Of a DNA stretch of 64,000 bases, positions 31,411-42,220 are shown piece after piece. This DNA is from Trichomonas vaginalis G3. Its lineage: Eukaryota > Parabasalia > Trichomonadida > Trichomonadidae. A program made the position numbers and the translations under genes. Each line of letters starts with the position of its first letter. The first letter of the stretch is position 1. The stretch spans positions 6,047,797-6,111,796 of the forward strand of contig NC_067204.1 of assembly GCF_026262505.1 (NCBI RefSeq), written 5' to 3'. The notes under the pieces were generated by a model that had not been told where the DNA came from, did no database searches, and worked only from the letters and a program-made list of their open reading frames with translations.

Positions 31411-32032
31411 AATAAAAATAAATTATTCAGAACTGTAAGATATGAATTTTTAAAGTTTATTTTTCATTCAAATAATCATTAGTTTCTTAAAGTTCAATGT
31501 TGAACTCAATCTTTATTTTTAAAATCGGTTTAATTAATTGTGGAATATCTGACATCATCTATATATAGCTTCTTTTAAAATTAATGTTATTATGTATGGG
31601 TTGAGTGTAAATGTCTTACAATTTTGAAAATTTTTTAAATCTTGATTTATTCAAAAACGTAAGAATAAAAACCGTAAGAATCATACATTTTTTACTTCAT
31701 ATGTTAAAAAAAATGATACAAAATCGTTCAATATTGTATGAATTCTTACGTTTACAAAAAAAGTCACACAACCCTTCAACATATACTACTATGAATTTCA
31801 ATGAAGTTCATAGATAGAAAATGACATGATATTTTAGGAAAGATGAAAACAATAAGATTTTCATCCCAATTGGAGCTGATGCTTGGTTCATATATAATAA
31901 AAATTTGGAAAATTAAAATACATACTCCTTGCTTTAACAATGAAGGAATGGTAATATATTTAATTAAAAAGCTCAGGTGTTCAACGATGAAATGTTTTAT
32001 TCTCTATAATACGTAACATATAATTGAAAATT
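31411..32032. other. Right terminal region of A1 and flank, no gene seen
   Basis: This is equivalent to 8765-9383. It holds an inverted remnant of the 3' end of the 13974-type gene (about 31470-31512), the terminal repeat, and about 240 bp of host sequence before the HAD gene. Confidence 0.6.
31532..31790. repeat. Right terminal inverted repeat of A1
   Basis: This pairs with 13024-13305. The outer end reads TACTACT on the plus strand with AAAAAGTCAC inward; the inner block carries GGAATATCTGACATCATC. No 6-bp target duplication was found next to it. Confidence 0.7.
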
Positions 32033-32713
32033 TTAATGTTTGGCCCAATTGAAACTGCCAAAATCAAAATCTTCGTAGGATGTAATCATTACTTGAGTTT
32101 TGAGATTCATCTTATCCATATTTTCTTTTGCCTTTTCCTTATTATCAACTAAGAATACAGATGGCATTCCAGCTGCATTGGCAGCACCAATACCATGAAA
32201 TGCATCCTCAAAAACAAGAACGTTCTCAGGATTGAAATGACCAAGTTTGCCAGAAGCTAATTGGAATATTGTAGGATTTGGTTTTGTTTCTTTTACTTCA
32301 TCGCCGCATATAGTTGCCACAAAATTGCTAAACAACTCATTATGATTAATAATTTTTGCCTCGTGAGCAGATCTACAGCTACTTGTAGCAACGGCCATCG
32401 GAATTCCCATTTCGTGTATCTTATTTATGATTCTTTCAACACCTTTAACAGTTTTGCATGTTGGAAGAAGAGAATCAAGTATTTCTAAACGTTTCTTTGC
32501 AAATGCTTCGGGAGTTGTATCTAAGTTGTAATGTTTAATCATTGCTCTGGCGACATCCAAGTCTGATCTTCCGTTAATTTCATCAACTAACGATTGTGGA
32601 TATGGTGGAGGAACTAATTTTGTCATTGCAATGTAGTAGAGGTTTAGTGTATCAAGAACTGTGCCGTCGCTATCGAAAATTACTGCTTGAATCTCGGGTT
32701 TATAAACACTCAT
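32033..32713 (-). CDS. HAD-superfamily phosphatase (host, copy 2)
   Basis: Identical in protein sequence to 9384-10064, with the same initiator (32718-32724). See that entry for motifs and function. If the duplication is real, the cell has two expressed copies here. Confidence 0.85.
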   Translation of the reverse strand: MSVYKPEIQAVIFDSDGTVLDTLNLYYIAMTKLVPPPYPQSLVDEINGRSDLDVARAMIKHYNLDTTPEAFAKKRLEILDSLLPTCKTVKGVERIINKIHEMGIPMAVATSSCRSAHEAKIINHNELFSNFVATICGDEVKETKPNPTIFQLASGKLGHFNPENVLVFEDAFHGIGAANAAGMPSVFLVDNKEKAKENMDKMNLKTQVMITSYEDFDFGSFNWAKH

Positions 32714-32717
32714 TTTT

Positions 32718-32724
32718 CAAATGA
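32718..32724 (-). promoter_or_regulatory. Trichomonad initiator of the HAD gene, copy 2
   Basis: TCATTTG on the minus strand, five bases before the ATG at 32713. Confidence 0.65.
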
Positions 32725-32801
32725 CGGGTTTGAATTAAATTTATGTCTGACAAGTAAAGCATAATCTTGGTTTTGAGAATGATTTTTGACACGAAATATT
32801 G

Positions 32802-32809
32802 TCACTTTT
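32802..32809 (+). promoter_or_regulatory. Trichomonad initiator of the EGF-like gene, copy 2
   Basis: TCACTTTT, three bases before the ATG at 32813. Confidence 0.65.
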
Positions 32810-32812
32810 TAT

Positions 32813-33586
32813 ATGTTAGGTGCAATTATTCGAATTAAATTAAGTTCTTTTCCAAGTTTGCTTTCAAAAACTATATACGTAAACACCGCAAAACTTGCTT
32901 GTAAAGGAAATAATACAGAACTTGATGAACAATTCAATATTTGCATTTGCAAAGCGGGTTTTCCATTTGGAAATCCAGAGAATGGCGGTGATTGCTTTAG
33001 GTGCGATCCTAAATGCCACGAAAAAGCAATTTGCACTTCAATGGATAAATGCACTTGCAAGCCAGGTTTAGTTGGTGATGGAATAAAAGATTGCGATTAT
33101 CCAAGACCAACTATAGTATCAGTTAAGCCGCATAAATGCGAAAATACAGATTCATTCCTAACAGTAGTCTATAAATCACAACAAGTAAATACAACTATGC
33201 CATATTGCAAAATCGGCCCATCAATCTATCCTCCAAGCGAATTTAATGGCAGCCATGCTATTTGTTCTTGCCCACCACTATTTAAAGGAAATTATTCCTT
33301 GGAAATTTCATTTAACAAATTACATTGGTCAAAACAAAAATTTACAATAAACTTCCCTACTGATGATAGCCCAGCACCAGAAGTCTTTGTTTATATCATT
33401 TTATGCGTAATAATTTCTGTTTTAATTTACTTCATAATTTGGTGCATTCAGAAAACATCATGGAGCAATGGAGATGATGGAGATCAAATTTTACCTCTTA
33501 ATAAATGGCATATGAATCAAATTCAGCACGATTCTAATGATGATGGAAGTATCTTCAAGTTCATCTTTAATCTTATCATAGGATGA
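32813..33586 (+). CDS. EGF-like single-pass membrane protein (host, copy 2)
   Basis: The longer form of the 10164 gene, about 257 residues. The ectodomain (two EGF-like cysteine clusters, then an Ig/IPT-like stretch) and the transmembrane helix are the same. The cytoplasmic tail here is acidic and serine/asparagine-rich (KTSWSNGDDGDQIL) and ends IFKFIFNLIIG. One extra base near 33450 relative to copy 1 accounts for the difference in the tail. This is probably the correct form. Confidence 0.75.
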   Translation: MLGAIIRIKLSSFPSLLSKTIYVNTAKLACKGNNTELDEQFNICICKAGFPFGNPENGGDCFRCDPKCHEKAICTSMDKCTCKPGLVGDGIKDCDYPRPTIVSVKPHKCENTDSFLTVVYKSQQVNTTMPYCKIGPSIYPPSEFNGSHAICSCPPLFKGNYSLEISFNKLHWSKQKFTINFPTDDSPAPEVFVYIILCVIISVLIYFIIWCIQKTSWSNGDDGDQILPLNKWHMNQIQHDSNDDGSIFKFIFNLIIG

Positions 33587-34306
33587 ACTTTTTAGCCTTT
33601 TCACATTTGTTTACCTTGTTTTTACTTTGATTTTATTATAAATGTTTGTTTCTTTTAATAAATACTCTGATATTATATAACGATTAAAGCTTAAGTTAAC
33701 ATAAATTATGTTTAACACTCTTTATCAATAATACAATTCACGAAATGAAATCATTATAAAAATTTAGGTTTAATACTTAGGTAAGTTCTATATATTAGTC
33801 TTCTATGAGAATTACATAATGAATGATTATATGATATTCATGTAATATTTAAATGCAATGTTAATTCAGGTCAAATTAAATGATTTATCAATGAAATTCG
33901 TTTTTATATCTAGAAACTTGCAACATACAACGCATCTTCTAGCATATCTAAGCGCTTAATTTGGAGAAATAGAGAATTTCAAATTCAATAAAAAATATAT
34001 GACCAATAACCAAGGTGAAGCATAGAATTAAAATACATAAATTCATTAATCCACCCTACGATCTAAAATTAGAAAATTCATGCTCTCATGTGCAAATTAT
34101 CCTTATCGGACTCAAATTGACAATCCTACCGAGAACGATTCTGTATATTGAAATGTTTACAAAAATATATCTCCAAAATAAGAAATATAAATATCCAACA
34201 AATATTGTACAACAATTTATATACTTGATTTGAAATAAATTGAAAGAAATACTCAGAAAATTGGCCATAATAATTTTCAAAAAGAATTTGATATCATATT
34301 TCTTTA
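33587..34306. other. Host intergenic region, copy 2
   Basis: About 720 bp of AT-rich sequence equivalent to 10937-11654. No gene or repeat is supported. The initiator TCATATTT at 34294-34301 belongs to the next gene. Confidence 0.55.
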
Positions 34307-35350
34307 ATGTTCACATTATTCGTTGTTTTATCTATATCAACAGCCAATATATACGTTTCTACTAGTAAATCAGTTGTTGTAGACTTAGCAGACCCAAAGG
34401 ATCTTAACCTATTTATTGTATCTTCAAATGCAATCGTAGCAGTTAGTACAACCAATGGTTTTGACATCACTGCATATGATAAAGATAACACACAAATCGG
34501 CAAATTATCTTCAAGCTCTCCAATTATCCAATTAGGCCCAATAAGTGGCAAACTTTATGTTAAAATGACAGGTTCTCAGACTAAATTTGCTTGCTCTGTT
34601 ATTATTGTTAGCAACCTTCTTATTGGTAAGCAATGCGAAAGCGTTTATGCTTCAAATAATGCTCAACAGGATTTCACACTTACAAACTCCAAACTTTCAG
34701 CAGATAAAGTTAATTGCATTTGGCTATCATCTCCAAGCACAATGTCTACCCAAGTCTCTGTTAATGTTCAAGGTACGGTAGATGCATTCATTCCAGGAAA
34801 GTATGAGCCATACAGTACTGTCTCAAACAGTGGATCAATCCAGACATCAGCACCAAACACTTTATTGGTTGTAAAGCTTACCAATGCTAACTCCCCAAGC
34901 ATTGCAATCAAATCCAGTGGTGAAAACCCATCATATGTTGAGATTTCAAAGGCAACATTCACAGCAGATGGAAATCCATCCATAATAAGCGGTGAAACAA
35001 CACCAACATCCCAGCCAACCCAACCAACTCAGCCAACTCAGCCAACAAATCCAACACCACAACCTACTAGCACTGCATCCCAGCCAACTAACCCAACATC
35101 TCAATCTACTAATCCTTCATCCCATACATCTTCTAAATATTCACCAACACCAAATAAGCCAACAACTAGTACAACATCTGGAGATAGCCAGGGTGGAAAT
35201 ACTCCATCAGGAAGTGGTGGTAAGAAGCACACTGGTTTGATTGTTGCTTTAGTTTTCATGACAATTTTGATGATTGTTGCTATTGCTATTGCTATATTCT
35301 TGTTCTTAAAGCTCCGAGTTGTTATAAATGCTGGAGCAACCCTTATTTAA
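34307..35350 (+). CDS. Surface protein with Thr/Pro/Ser stalk and TM (host, copy 2)
   Basis: Same protein as 11655-12698 apart from one proline-to-leucine change (SNLL). Signal peptide, stalk, transmembrane helix and short tail are all kept. Confidence 0.75.
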   Translation: MFTLFVVLSISTANIYVSTSKSVVVDLADPKDLNLFIVSSNAIVAVSTTNGFDITAYDKDNTQIGKLSSSSPIIQLGPISGKLYVKMTGSQTKFACSVIIVSNLLIGKQCESVYASNNAQQDFTLTNSKLSADKVNCIWLSSPSTMSTQVSVNVQGTVDAFIPGKYEPYSTVSNSGSIQTSAPNTLLVVKLTNANSPSIAIKSSGENPSYVEISKATFTADGNPSIISGETTPTSQPTQPTQPTQPTNPTPQPTSTASQPTNPTSQSTNPSSHTSSKYSPTPNKPTTSTTSGDSQGGNTPSGSGGKKHTGLIVALVFMTILMIVAIAIAIFLFLKLRVVINAGATLI

Positions 35351-35675
35351 ACTATTTTTTTTAATAGCTAAAGAATCGCGTATTTTTTATTTCATTTGAA
35401 GGATCCCTAATAATCGCTCATGAATTTTTGAAATATTTTGGTGCATTAAAGATAATTGTTACATTCAAACCTGAAAGAAAATACGACCCTAAAAAAATTC
35501 GAAATGATTCTTTATTGTTTCAATGTTTTTGATCTATTCTATTAGCCACCACAAATAAAGCATCAGATTCTTTGTGTAATTATTCCAACGACAATCAAAT
35601 TTTATGCAACATGATAATACCATAATTCAATAGTTGTAAAATTTTGTGAACGTTTGAAAATTTCCGATCTACTCT

Positions 35676-35956
35676 AGTAGTAGGATATAAAGGGTTTAGT
35701 GACTTTTTTTGTTACGTCTATATATAGATGAAGGTATATTTTCACATCTTCTATATATAGATGATATAAAAATTTTTTCTTACGTTTTTTAAGTCATGAA
35801 TTCGTAAGAAAGCGCGACATTATTAAATAAATTAGTAATAAATATTATATACTAAACATATTTTAAAAAATTAACATTAATTTTAAAATAATTTATTTTT
35901 TATCTTTTATAAAAGAAGCTATATATAGATGATGTCAGATATTCCGCGATTAATTA
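35676..35956. repeat. Left terminal inverted repeat of A2
   Basis: Equivalent to 13024-13305, with the same three CTATATATAGATGA copies. It overlaps the start of the gene at 35929. Confidence 0.7.
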
Positions 35957-36519
35957 AACATTGTTTAAATCCTGAATGGGTTAAACTTCAATTTAAAAAT
36001 GAAGATTGTGAATTATTAAATGAATATGAAAGCCAAAATAAGCTAATGAGGTATAAATATAATGATAAAGAATATTTAATTTCATGGAATCAATGGAGTC
36101 ATAATCAAAGACCTCATAAACGAGAAGAAGAAATTGAAAATAATGAAATGGAAATCATTGATGACATTAAAGAGGATGGAATTCCTAAATTTTGTAGAAA
36201 AACCTTTAGAACTAAGTTAGGAGCATATAAACGTAGAGTATTAAATCCTGAATATCTTAAACATCAATTTAAAAAGGAAGACTGTGAATTATTAAACGCT
36301 AATGAATATGAAAATGCTAAATCAAAACTGAGATATAAATATATTGGAAGTGATGAAAGGTGTAAAGATAAAGATAAAGTTTATTCAGTTTCATATAATA
36401 ACTGGCACACGTTAGGGATAAGAAAACATTTAGGAGATTATGGGAAATGTTCTGAATTCTTCAAATCTAGTATATACGAGAGAGTAAAAGAAATTAGAAA
36501 TAATTATTTTCATGAATAA
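35929..36519 (+). CDS. Two-repeat protein of unknown function (A2)
   Basis: Identical in layout to 13276-13866: two EDCELLN...RYKY halves over 196 residues, starting inside the terminal repeat. Confidence 0.6.
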   Translation: MMSDIPRLIKHCLNPEWVKLQFKNEDCELLNEYESQNKLMRYKYNDKEYLISWNQWSHNQRPHKREEEIENNEMEIIDDIKEDGIPKFCRKTFRTKLGAYKRRVLNPEYLKHQFKKEDCELLNANEYENAKSKLRYKYIGSDERCKDKDKVYSVSYNNWHTLGIRKHLGDYGKCSEFFKSSIYERVKEIRNNYFHE

Positions 36520-36626
36520 AAGATTCACTACCATAATGAAATAAAAAATAAAAAATTTTTAAAAAATAAATTTTAAAAATTCATGTCTTACATTTTTGAA
36601 TAATTTATTTTTTTAATTCGTAAGAA

Positions 36627-37106
36627 ATGAGTGAATCAAAATTCGTGACTGTGAATCAATTAATGGATAAACTTTCACCAATTCTCACCCAGGTTAAACA
36701 AGTAGACGTTTATTTTGATGATTACATACAAAGTTTATTTTATAAAGGTAAGTTTAATATTAAACCTATTGCTTTTGCATTTGATGGTAAATTAATCGAA
36801 AATTCAAAAATTTGGGAATTAATTCCGGATATTGAATTTATAACAAATATTAAGGATAAATGGTTTAAACAACAAAACCACCTCACTAAAGTTCTTTGTA
36901 GATTAATGATTAAAACTGAGGAAAAAGAATTTAACGGGTTTAAATATCATCCATGTAAAATTTTAGAACTTGGTAACGAAAAACTTCAGAAAAAATTAAA
37001 CGAAAGACTATCAAAAGATAAAGTTGAAAGAGTAAATAAACTCGCTAAAGGTAATGGTAATGGTAATGATGAAGAAGAATTTGATGAGTTCAACATAGAA
37101 CTTTAA
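36627..37106 (+). CDS. Unknown element gene (A2)
   Basis: A 159-residue protein, open here and broken in A1. It has an N-terminal region MSESKFVTVNQLMDKL, a central FDGKLIENSKIWELIPDIEF and a charged, low-complexity C-terminus (GNGNGNDEEEFDEF). The start follows TTCGTAAGAA, a motif also seen in the terminal repeats. Not recognised. It converges on the coiled-coil gene at 37140, and its last bases recur inverted at the other end of the element. Confidence 0.55.
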   Translation: MSESKFVTVNQLMDKLSPILTQVKQVDVYFDDYIQSLFYKGKFNIKPIAFAFDGKLIENSKIWELIPDIEFITNIKDKWFKQQNHLTKVLCRLMIKTEEKEFNGFKYHPCKILELGNEKLQKKLNERLSKDKVERVNKLAKGNGNGNDEEEFDEFNIEL

Positions 37107-37139
37107 GAAACTAATGATTATTTGAATTTATGAAATCAA

Positions 37140-37472
37140 TTATTTGATTATTCTTTCTTCAATCTCTTCTATTCTTTTTGTTAAATCATCAATTTTCATT
37201 AATGAGGTGATTCTTGATTGAGGAATAGATTTCAAACTAACCACTCCTTTTATTTTTGAAATTTTGAATCCATCAACTTTAAACATTTTATTCAATTTAC
37301 ATGTTGTCAATTCTTCAAATAATTTTTTATTATTAGCATAATAGTCATTAAATTCTTCAACAGATGAAAAAATTTTTATTTCAGTAATTGGTTTAACAAC
37401 GTTTATTTTTTGTTGAACATTTTCATTTATTTCTTCCTCCTCTGTTTCATTTATTTTTAAAATCGGTTTCAT
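37140..37472 (-). CDS. Small coiled-coil protein, unknown (A2)
   Basis: A 110-residue sister of 14458-14820 with a shorter, different C-terminus. The coiled-coil heptads (DDLTKRIEEIEERI) are retained. Confidence 0.45.
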   Translation of the reverse strand: MKPILKINETEEEEINENVQQKINVVKPITEIKIFSSVEEFNDYYANNKKLFEELTTCKLNKMFKVDGFKISKIKGVVSLKSIPQSRITSLMKIDDLTKRIEEIEERIIK

Positions 37473-37538
37473 TTATCATTAAATAAAAATTAGAATATAA
37501 GTGATGAAATATATTTTTTAATTAATATTAAATCAGAA

Positions 37539-37774
37539 ATGGCGGCAGGATTCTTTAAAAAATTATGGGATGGAATTAAGAAAGCTGCGGGTTGGGTTTA
37601 TAAAAAGATTATTAAACCCGTTGCAAACTTTTGGCACCAGTAGCGAAAACGGCAGGAACTATCATAGGTGGAGTATTAGGTACAAAAGCAGGTAATCCGG
37701 CAATGGGAGCACAAGCAGGTAACGCAATTGGTGGAATTGCTGAAGGAATACTTAATAAAATAGGAGGTAGATAG
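37539..37774 (+). pseudogene. Membrane-active-type virion peptide (A2, broken)
   Basis: Sister of 14888-15124, broken with about one break. It still begins MAAGFFKKLWDG. Confidence 0.5.
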
Positions 37775-37798
37775 TGGAAAAATAAATAAATATTATTT

Positions 37799-38015
37799 TT
37801 ATCTTAGTATCGGTTGTAGTAGTCTTTGATAAACTTTTTCTCCTTTATTTAAAACTTCTCTTATTGGGGCAGCTTTTGGTGTTATTGATTCAGCAACGTC
37901 ACTAATTGCTTCTTTATTCTTAAATATCCAATTTGCCCCTTCTTCAATGTTTCCCAAACTTTACTCGCTCCTCTTTTTACTTATCCCACAGTTTCTTAAA
38001 TATACCTGCAGCCAT
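37799..38015 (-). pseudogene. Membrane-active-type virion peptide, partner (A2, broken)
   Basis: Sister of 15149-15364, broken with a few breaks. It converges on the gene ending at 37774. Confidence 0.5.
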
Positions 38016-38084
38016 AGTTGATTATTTCATTAAAATTAAAAATTCATTTTCATCTTTTAATTTTGATTTTTTATTTATTAATAA

Positions 38085-39725
38085 ATGACGACTAACTATT
38101 TGGTGCCAAACACTAAACCGATTAATGGAAATGTGTTTCATTCATTCGAAAAGATAAATGAAATATTCGCAAAGAATGACGGTAGAAGATATTATAGAGA
38201 ACTTGAAAGTTCATGCTATGACTCTGATGCTCCATATTTTGATGATAAACAAACTCATTTAAGAATTACAAATCCGGCTCATGATGTGAACCAATTAGGT
38301 GACACATATATTAAACGCAAAGTTAAAGCAACTCTAGTTTCAAATAAAGCTTTCACATGTGATGCCGCTTTTAAATGCATGCGTTTATTCGTTGGTTACA
38401 AATCATCAAATCAAAGCTTTAAACAATTAGAAGTAGAAACCGAAAGAGGTGATGCCGGTTATCTTCAGATGGATTGCGCCCGTGAATCTTTCGCATTTGC
38501 AACATATAAACCAAAATCAGAAAGGAAAGTTAAAAAGTTTGTTCATTCGTTATATAATAATGTTCAAAAATATGATAACTCAGTATGTGGTAAATATATT
38601 GACCCTTCAGAAGTTTTCAAGAAAGCAAATGAAGAAGTTGATGTCACTTTTGATATGATTATTCCGGTAAATGATTTGTTAGCATTTCAGGCGTTCGATG
38701 ATTATCCTAAATCATTTGGTGATATCATTCTTAAATATTATGTTTTCAGGGATACTTTAGTATTTTGTCAGGTTGACCCGTTAAGAGTTGCTGATTTACA
38801 AAATTACGTTTATGAAAAGATAACTGATGAAAATTATGAAAAGATTATGAATCATGTTTATAAATATGATCGCAAATTCCAACAAATCGGACTTCCTGCC
38901 AAATTAATTACAAGCTTAGCCGCTACATCTGCTGACGCAACAGTTGATGACGTTATTATTTCATGCACAAAGATGGAAGTTTTAGAGGATAAATGCATTA
39001 CACCAGGATACGGTTTAATTGAAGAATCAGTTAAAGCAATACCACGTTTATTCAGTAAGGAAGATCCATTCATGATTCCAGCTCAACATATTGACGTTCG
39101 TTCACTAAATGGAGGTTGCATCACTCCTGAAGGTATTAGCTCAGATTTCTCATACGCTCTTCATAATGTTACAGATGTTGTGTTAGCATTTCCGAAGAAT
39201 GCAATGCAAAGAACGGTTTTAGAAAATCCAATGCTTCGAGGTCTTCAGGTCACTATAGATTCCAGAAACTTCCCCGATCAAGCGATGACCACAGTGGGTG
39301 ACATATTCTTTACACGTATGCTTCAAGCTTCTGATTTAGATGGAGTGAATGAATGCACAGAAGAATACGAGGACTCATTAACTAGACCACTGAATGCAGA
39401 TGATGGCACGCCATTAGCTAGAACATGGAAAGACCAAACTTCATTCTTATGCACTATTCCAGTTCAACGTGATGGAGCGGGTATATTCTTTGATGGATTA
39501 GAAACTTTCAACTCACAAGTTACAGTACAAGTGAAAGCTTATCCAATCATTCAGGGTGAAAATGACACTTACTGTTCAAAGGTGACAAATCCTCCTCAGG
39601 TTTGGTTTACTAGGACTACATATTGGACATGGACACCGGATGAAGGTTTGAAATATCATCCAACAGGTACACCACCACAGTATAGAAGTTCATATGATGA
39701 AATATTGATGAATAGAAATGTTTAA
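38085..39725 (+). CDS. Major capsid protein candidate (A2)
   Basis: A 546-residue protein, open in this copy. Size, beta-rich composition with aromatic and hydroxyl residues, few charged helices, and the place directly before the packaging ATPase all fit the double jelly-roll major capsid protein of Polintons. Blocks that stand out are PNTKPINGNVFHSFEKINEIF at the start, a middle region VDVRSLNGG-type (IDVRSLNGGCITPEG) and the C-terminal FDGLETFNSQVTVQVKAYPI with FTRTTYWTWTPDEG. The assignment rests on context and size; a structure prediction would decide. The start has the AATAAATG signature. Confidence 0.65.
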   Translation: MTTNYLVPNTKPINGNVFHSFEKINEIFAKNDGRRYYRELESSCYDSDAPYFDDKQTHLRITNPAHDVNQLGDTYIKRKVKATLVSNKAFTCDAAFKCMRLFVGYKSSNQSFKQLEVETERGDAGYLQMDCARESFAFATYKPKSERKVKKFVHSLYNNVQKYDNSVCGKYIDPSEVFKKANEEVDVTFDMIIPVNDLLAFQAFDDYPKSFGDIILKYYVFRDTLVFCQVDPLRVADLQNYVYEKITDENYEKIMNHVYKYDRKFQQIGLPAKLITSLAATSADATVDDVIISCTKMEVLEDKCITPGYGLIEESVKAIPRLFSKEDPFMIPAQHIDVRSLNGGCITPEGISSDFSYALHNVTDVVLAFPKNAMQRTVLENPMLRGLQVTIDSRNFPDQAMTTVGDIFFTRMLQASDLDGVNECTEEYEDSLTRPLNADDGTPLARTWKDQTSFLCTIPVQRDGAGIFFDGLETFNSQVTVQVKAYPIIQGENDTYCSKVTNPPQVWFTRTTYWTWTPDEGLKYHPTGTPPQYRSSYDEILMNRNV

Positions 39726-39749
39726 AATTATAAATTTATTTTTGATTAA

Positions 39750-40577
39750 ATGGATTTAAATTCATCCACTCCTTATGAAGAATTAGCAGGAGTATATAAT
39801 ACATACATAGATGATATGATTAATGAAGCATTGAGTGATAATAGAAATGCTCTATCTAAGGAAAAATTAATGAAAATTCCATATTCTGAATGTTACTTAA
39901 ATTCAATCACTGCAGCAATTGGTAAACAAAATAAAGGTAAAACATTAACGATATTAAAACAAATTATCATTATTGCTAACACTTCCCCCTATTCACATGT
40001 GTTAATTTATATCAACCGTTCAGGTTCACCTTCAGATGATACATTTGAATCTTTAAAGCATTTAATCAAAATTCCAATTATTTATTTATCACAAGAAGAA
40101 GCAGAAGATTATTTAAAAAACTTTTTAATGTATAAAGAATTATATAATACAATCAAGAAGCAAGGATTAGAGAATAAAATTATTGATAAACAACGGGATG
40201 AATTATTTGAAACACTTTCTATTTCAAATTTTGATAGAGAATTTTTGCATTCACTCATTTTTCTAGATGATGCAGTGAAATCAAAACTAATAACAAATGA
40301 GAAATCATATTTTAATCAGTTATTAACTCAATGTCGACACATTCAGTGTTCATTCTTCATGGCTGTTCAATATTTCAAAGCATTAAGCACAAACATTAAA
40401 TCAAATCTATCAACACTTTTCATTTTCAGTGGGTTTAGTCGTCAACAGTTGAACGTTATGCTTTATCAAGTGAATTTACCAATGAGCATTAATGAACTTT
40501 ACACACAATATCAGCAATTAGGTGAACATGGAAAAATAATAGTTGATTTAAATAAAGGAGGTGTTAAATTTGATTAA
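39750..40577 (+). CDS. A32-like DNA-packaging ATPase (A2)
   Basis: A 275-residue FtsK/HerA-type ATPase of the A32 group that would pump element DNA into the capsid. Walker A is GKQNKGKT at about residues 58-65; the Walker B region is LIFLDDA at about 168-175, followed by the sensor-like stretch CRHIQCSFFMAVQYF. The C-terminal part (FSGFSRQQLNVML) matches FQGFSRYDIELIW in the element B gene at 49141. It is open in this copy. It follows the capsid gene by 24 bases with the ATTAAATG start signature. Confidence 0.85.
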   Translation: MDLNSSTPYEELAGVYNTYIDDMINEALSDNRNALSKEKLMKIPYSECYLNSITAAIGKQNKGKTLTILKQIIIIANTSPYSHVLIYINRSGSPSDDTFESLKHLIKIPIIYLSQEEAEDYLKNFLMYKELYNTIKKQGLENKIIDKQRDELFETLSISNFDREFLHSLIFLDDAVKSKLITNEKSYFNQLLTQCRHIQCSFFMAVQYFKALSTNIKSNLSTLFIFSGFSRQQLNVMLYQVNLPMSINELYTQYQQLGEHGKIIVDLNKGGVKFD

Positions 40578-40617
40578 CTTTTTATAATTAATTTTTATTT
40601 TTTATTTATAATTAAAC

Positions 40618-41517
40618 ATGACAGAAATAGCAAATCTTCTACAGGTTCCATTAAAACAAGGAACAAACAAAAAGGGTGCATATAATAGAACTATGAAAGT
40701 TCCTGATGGAATGAAAGAATTAGTTCATATTGTTGCTGGTCTTCAAAAAGATGTTAAACAAATGAGAAACGTTTTAACATTACCAGAAGCTCAAGCATAT
40801 GCCAAACGTCAAGGTCCAAATTGGGAAGCACACGAAGCAGACATTACGGGTCCAAATGGAAAACCTGATGGTATAAATGAAGTTTTCATTACTGATGGTC
40901 AAGGTAATATTAAAGTCATAAATGGTTATAAATTAACTATATCTGATTATCCTAAACGTAAAGCATATAATGAACGTTATCCTATGCAATTTGATGAAAA
41001 TGGAAAAGCTGTTAAACAATACATTGGAGAAGGTGAAAATGGTCCAATTAATTCATACCGTTATAATCCATATTCTTATTTCAATGAAGAATTAAATGCT
41101 ATTGAAGAGGGACTGGATGGATTACCACGATATTCTAACCAGTTTGATGGTCAATATGCAAATATTAGACCTGAAATTTCAGCTAAGAAATTCTTTAAAG
41201 TTGCTTTATTCGATCCAGTTTTCGCAAATGTTAAAGATGAACTTAAACAGCAATTCCAACCAATTATAGTAGCAAGAATTGCATCAGGTGCTTTATCTCA
41301 AGCATTCAAAGATTTAATTAAGAAACCATTATATCAGCAACGAGGTTTAACTTATGATTTAGTTAAGGAATCAGATAAAAGAAAATTTGAGAAATCAGAT
41401 GATTATAAGAATGCAATTAATGAATATATTAGGTCTATTAATTACAATGAAACAGCTAAAAATCAACTTCAAGAACAAATACAGGGAATAATAGATTCAA
41501 AACTTCCAGCAAAATAA
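40618..41517 (+). CDS. Conserved virion-module protein (A2)
   Basis: A 299-residue protein, open in this copy. The central block [21 protein letters not shown] with RKAYNERYP matches KIYVNDGSGGSNIKYAESYRV with KNSYSNAYP in the shorter element B gene at 50018, so the family is conserved between diverged elements. The C-terminal third is helical (FKKPL..., then [18 protein letters not shown]). The position after the ATPase suggests a virion or assembly protein. I do not recognise a named domain. Confidence 0.6.
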   Translation: MTEIANLLQVPLKQGTNKKGAYNRTMKVPDGMKELVHIVAGLQKDVKQMRNVLTLPEAQAYAKRQGPNWEAHEADITGPNGKPDGINEVFITDGQGNIKVINGYKLTISDYPKRKAYNERYPMQFDENGKAVKQYIGEGENGPINSYRYNPYSYFNEELNAIEEGLDGLPRYSNQFDGQYANIRPEISAKKFFKVALFDPVFANVKDELKQQFQPIIVARIASGALSQAFKDLIKKPLYQQRGLTYDLVKESDKRKFEKSDDYKNAINEYIRSINYNETAKNQLQEQIQGIIDSKLPAK

Positions 41518-41549
41518 AAGTTTAAATATATTTTTTTATTCGATTATAA

Positions 41550-42220
41550 ATGAGAAGACGTTTCACTAGTCAAAAGAACACTAACGCAAAAGCAGAGATT
41601 ACGGTTGGTTATAACGTAAATGATGATAAATCACGAATTATTCAAAATGTTAAAGTTAATGTTAGCCCCGAATTAACAAGGTCAGCAACTCAACCAAATT
41701 TATTAACTCGTGACTTACCGAAGAATGAGGAGAATGAAGAAAACCATGAGAATGGAGACCCAATCATTTTATCTGAACCCGGTAAAGAACCTGTTGAAAT
41801 TCCCACTTATCCAACATACCCCCGCCTCTTTCATCAAACATCGAGAACCCATATAAAATAGACATTAATTCTGAATTAATGAAAATTTACCGTGATATAA
41901 TAATTAATAATTATGATTCAATAATAAATTTAATTGATCAATCCGGTTTAATTATTTTACCTTATGAATCATTAATTCACATTATCGCCATTCTTTGTGA
42001 TGTTCAAGATTCAGACGTTAAGATTCAATTTTTCATAGATGATGAGGTTTCATGCTGCGGAACAGTTGCAAAAATAAATCCTATAAAGGATATTAGCACA
42101 ATTAAGATATCAAAGAACGGAACAACAACTGAACTTCATTTAACATATAATGATATTTATAATAAAATAGTTGATGAATATAAAATATCACTTGAAAAAT
42201 TCTTTGTTAAGGCTATTTAA
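41550..42220 (+). pseudogene. Virion-module gene related to 50445-51059 (A2, broken)
   Basis: Sister of 18895-19565 with the same old break. See that entry. Confidence 0.55.

Larger units (their letters stand above)
13024..31790. mobile_element. Polinton/Maverick family A, copy A1 (full extent, about 18.8 kb)
   Basis: This copy is bounded on both sides by imperfect terminal inverted repeats. Both outer ends read AGTAGTA inward and share the blocks AAGGGTT and GTGACTTTTTTTGT. Length and content fit Polintons (usually 15-20 kb): capsid, packaging ATPase, fibre, helicase, integrase-derived sequence and polymerase B. It looks complete in extent, but roughly ten breaks are spread over its genes, and the integrase is only a fragment. 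I could not find a convincing 6-bp target duplication at the inferred ends. Near identity to A0 and A2 points to a very recent origin. Confidence 0.8.
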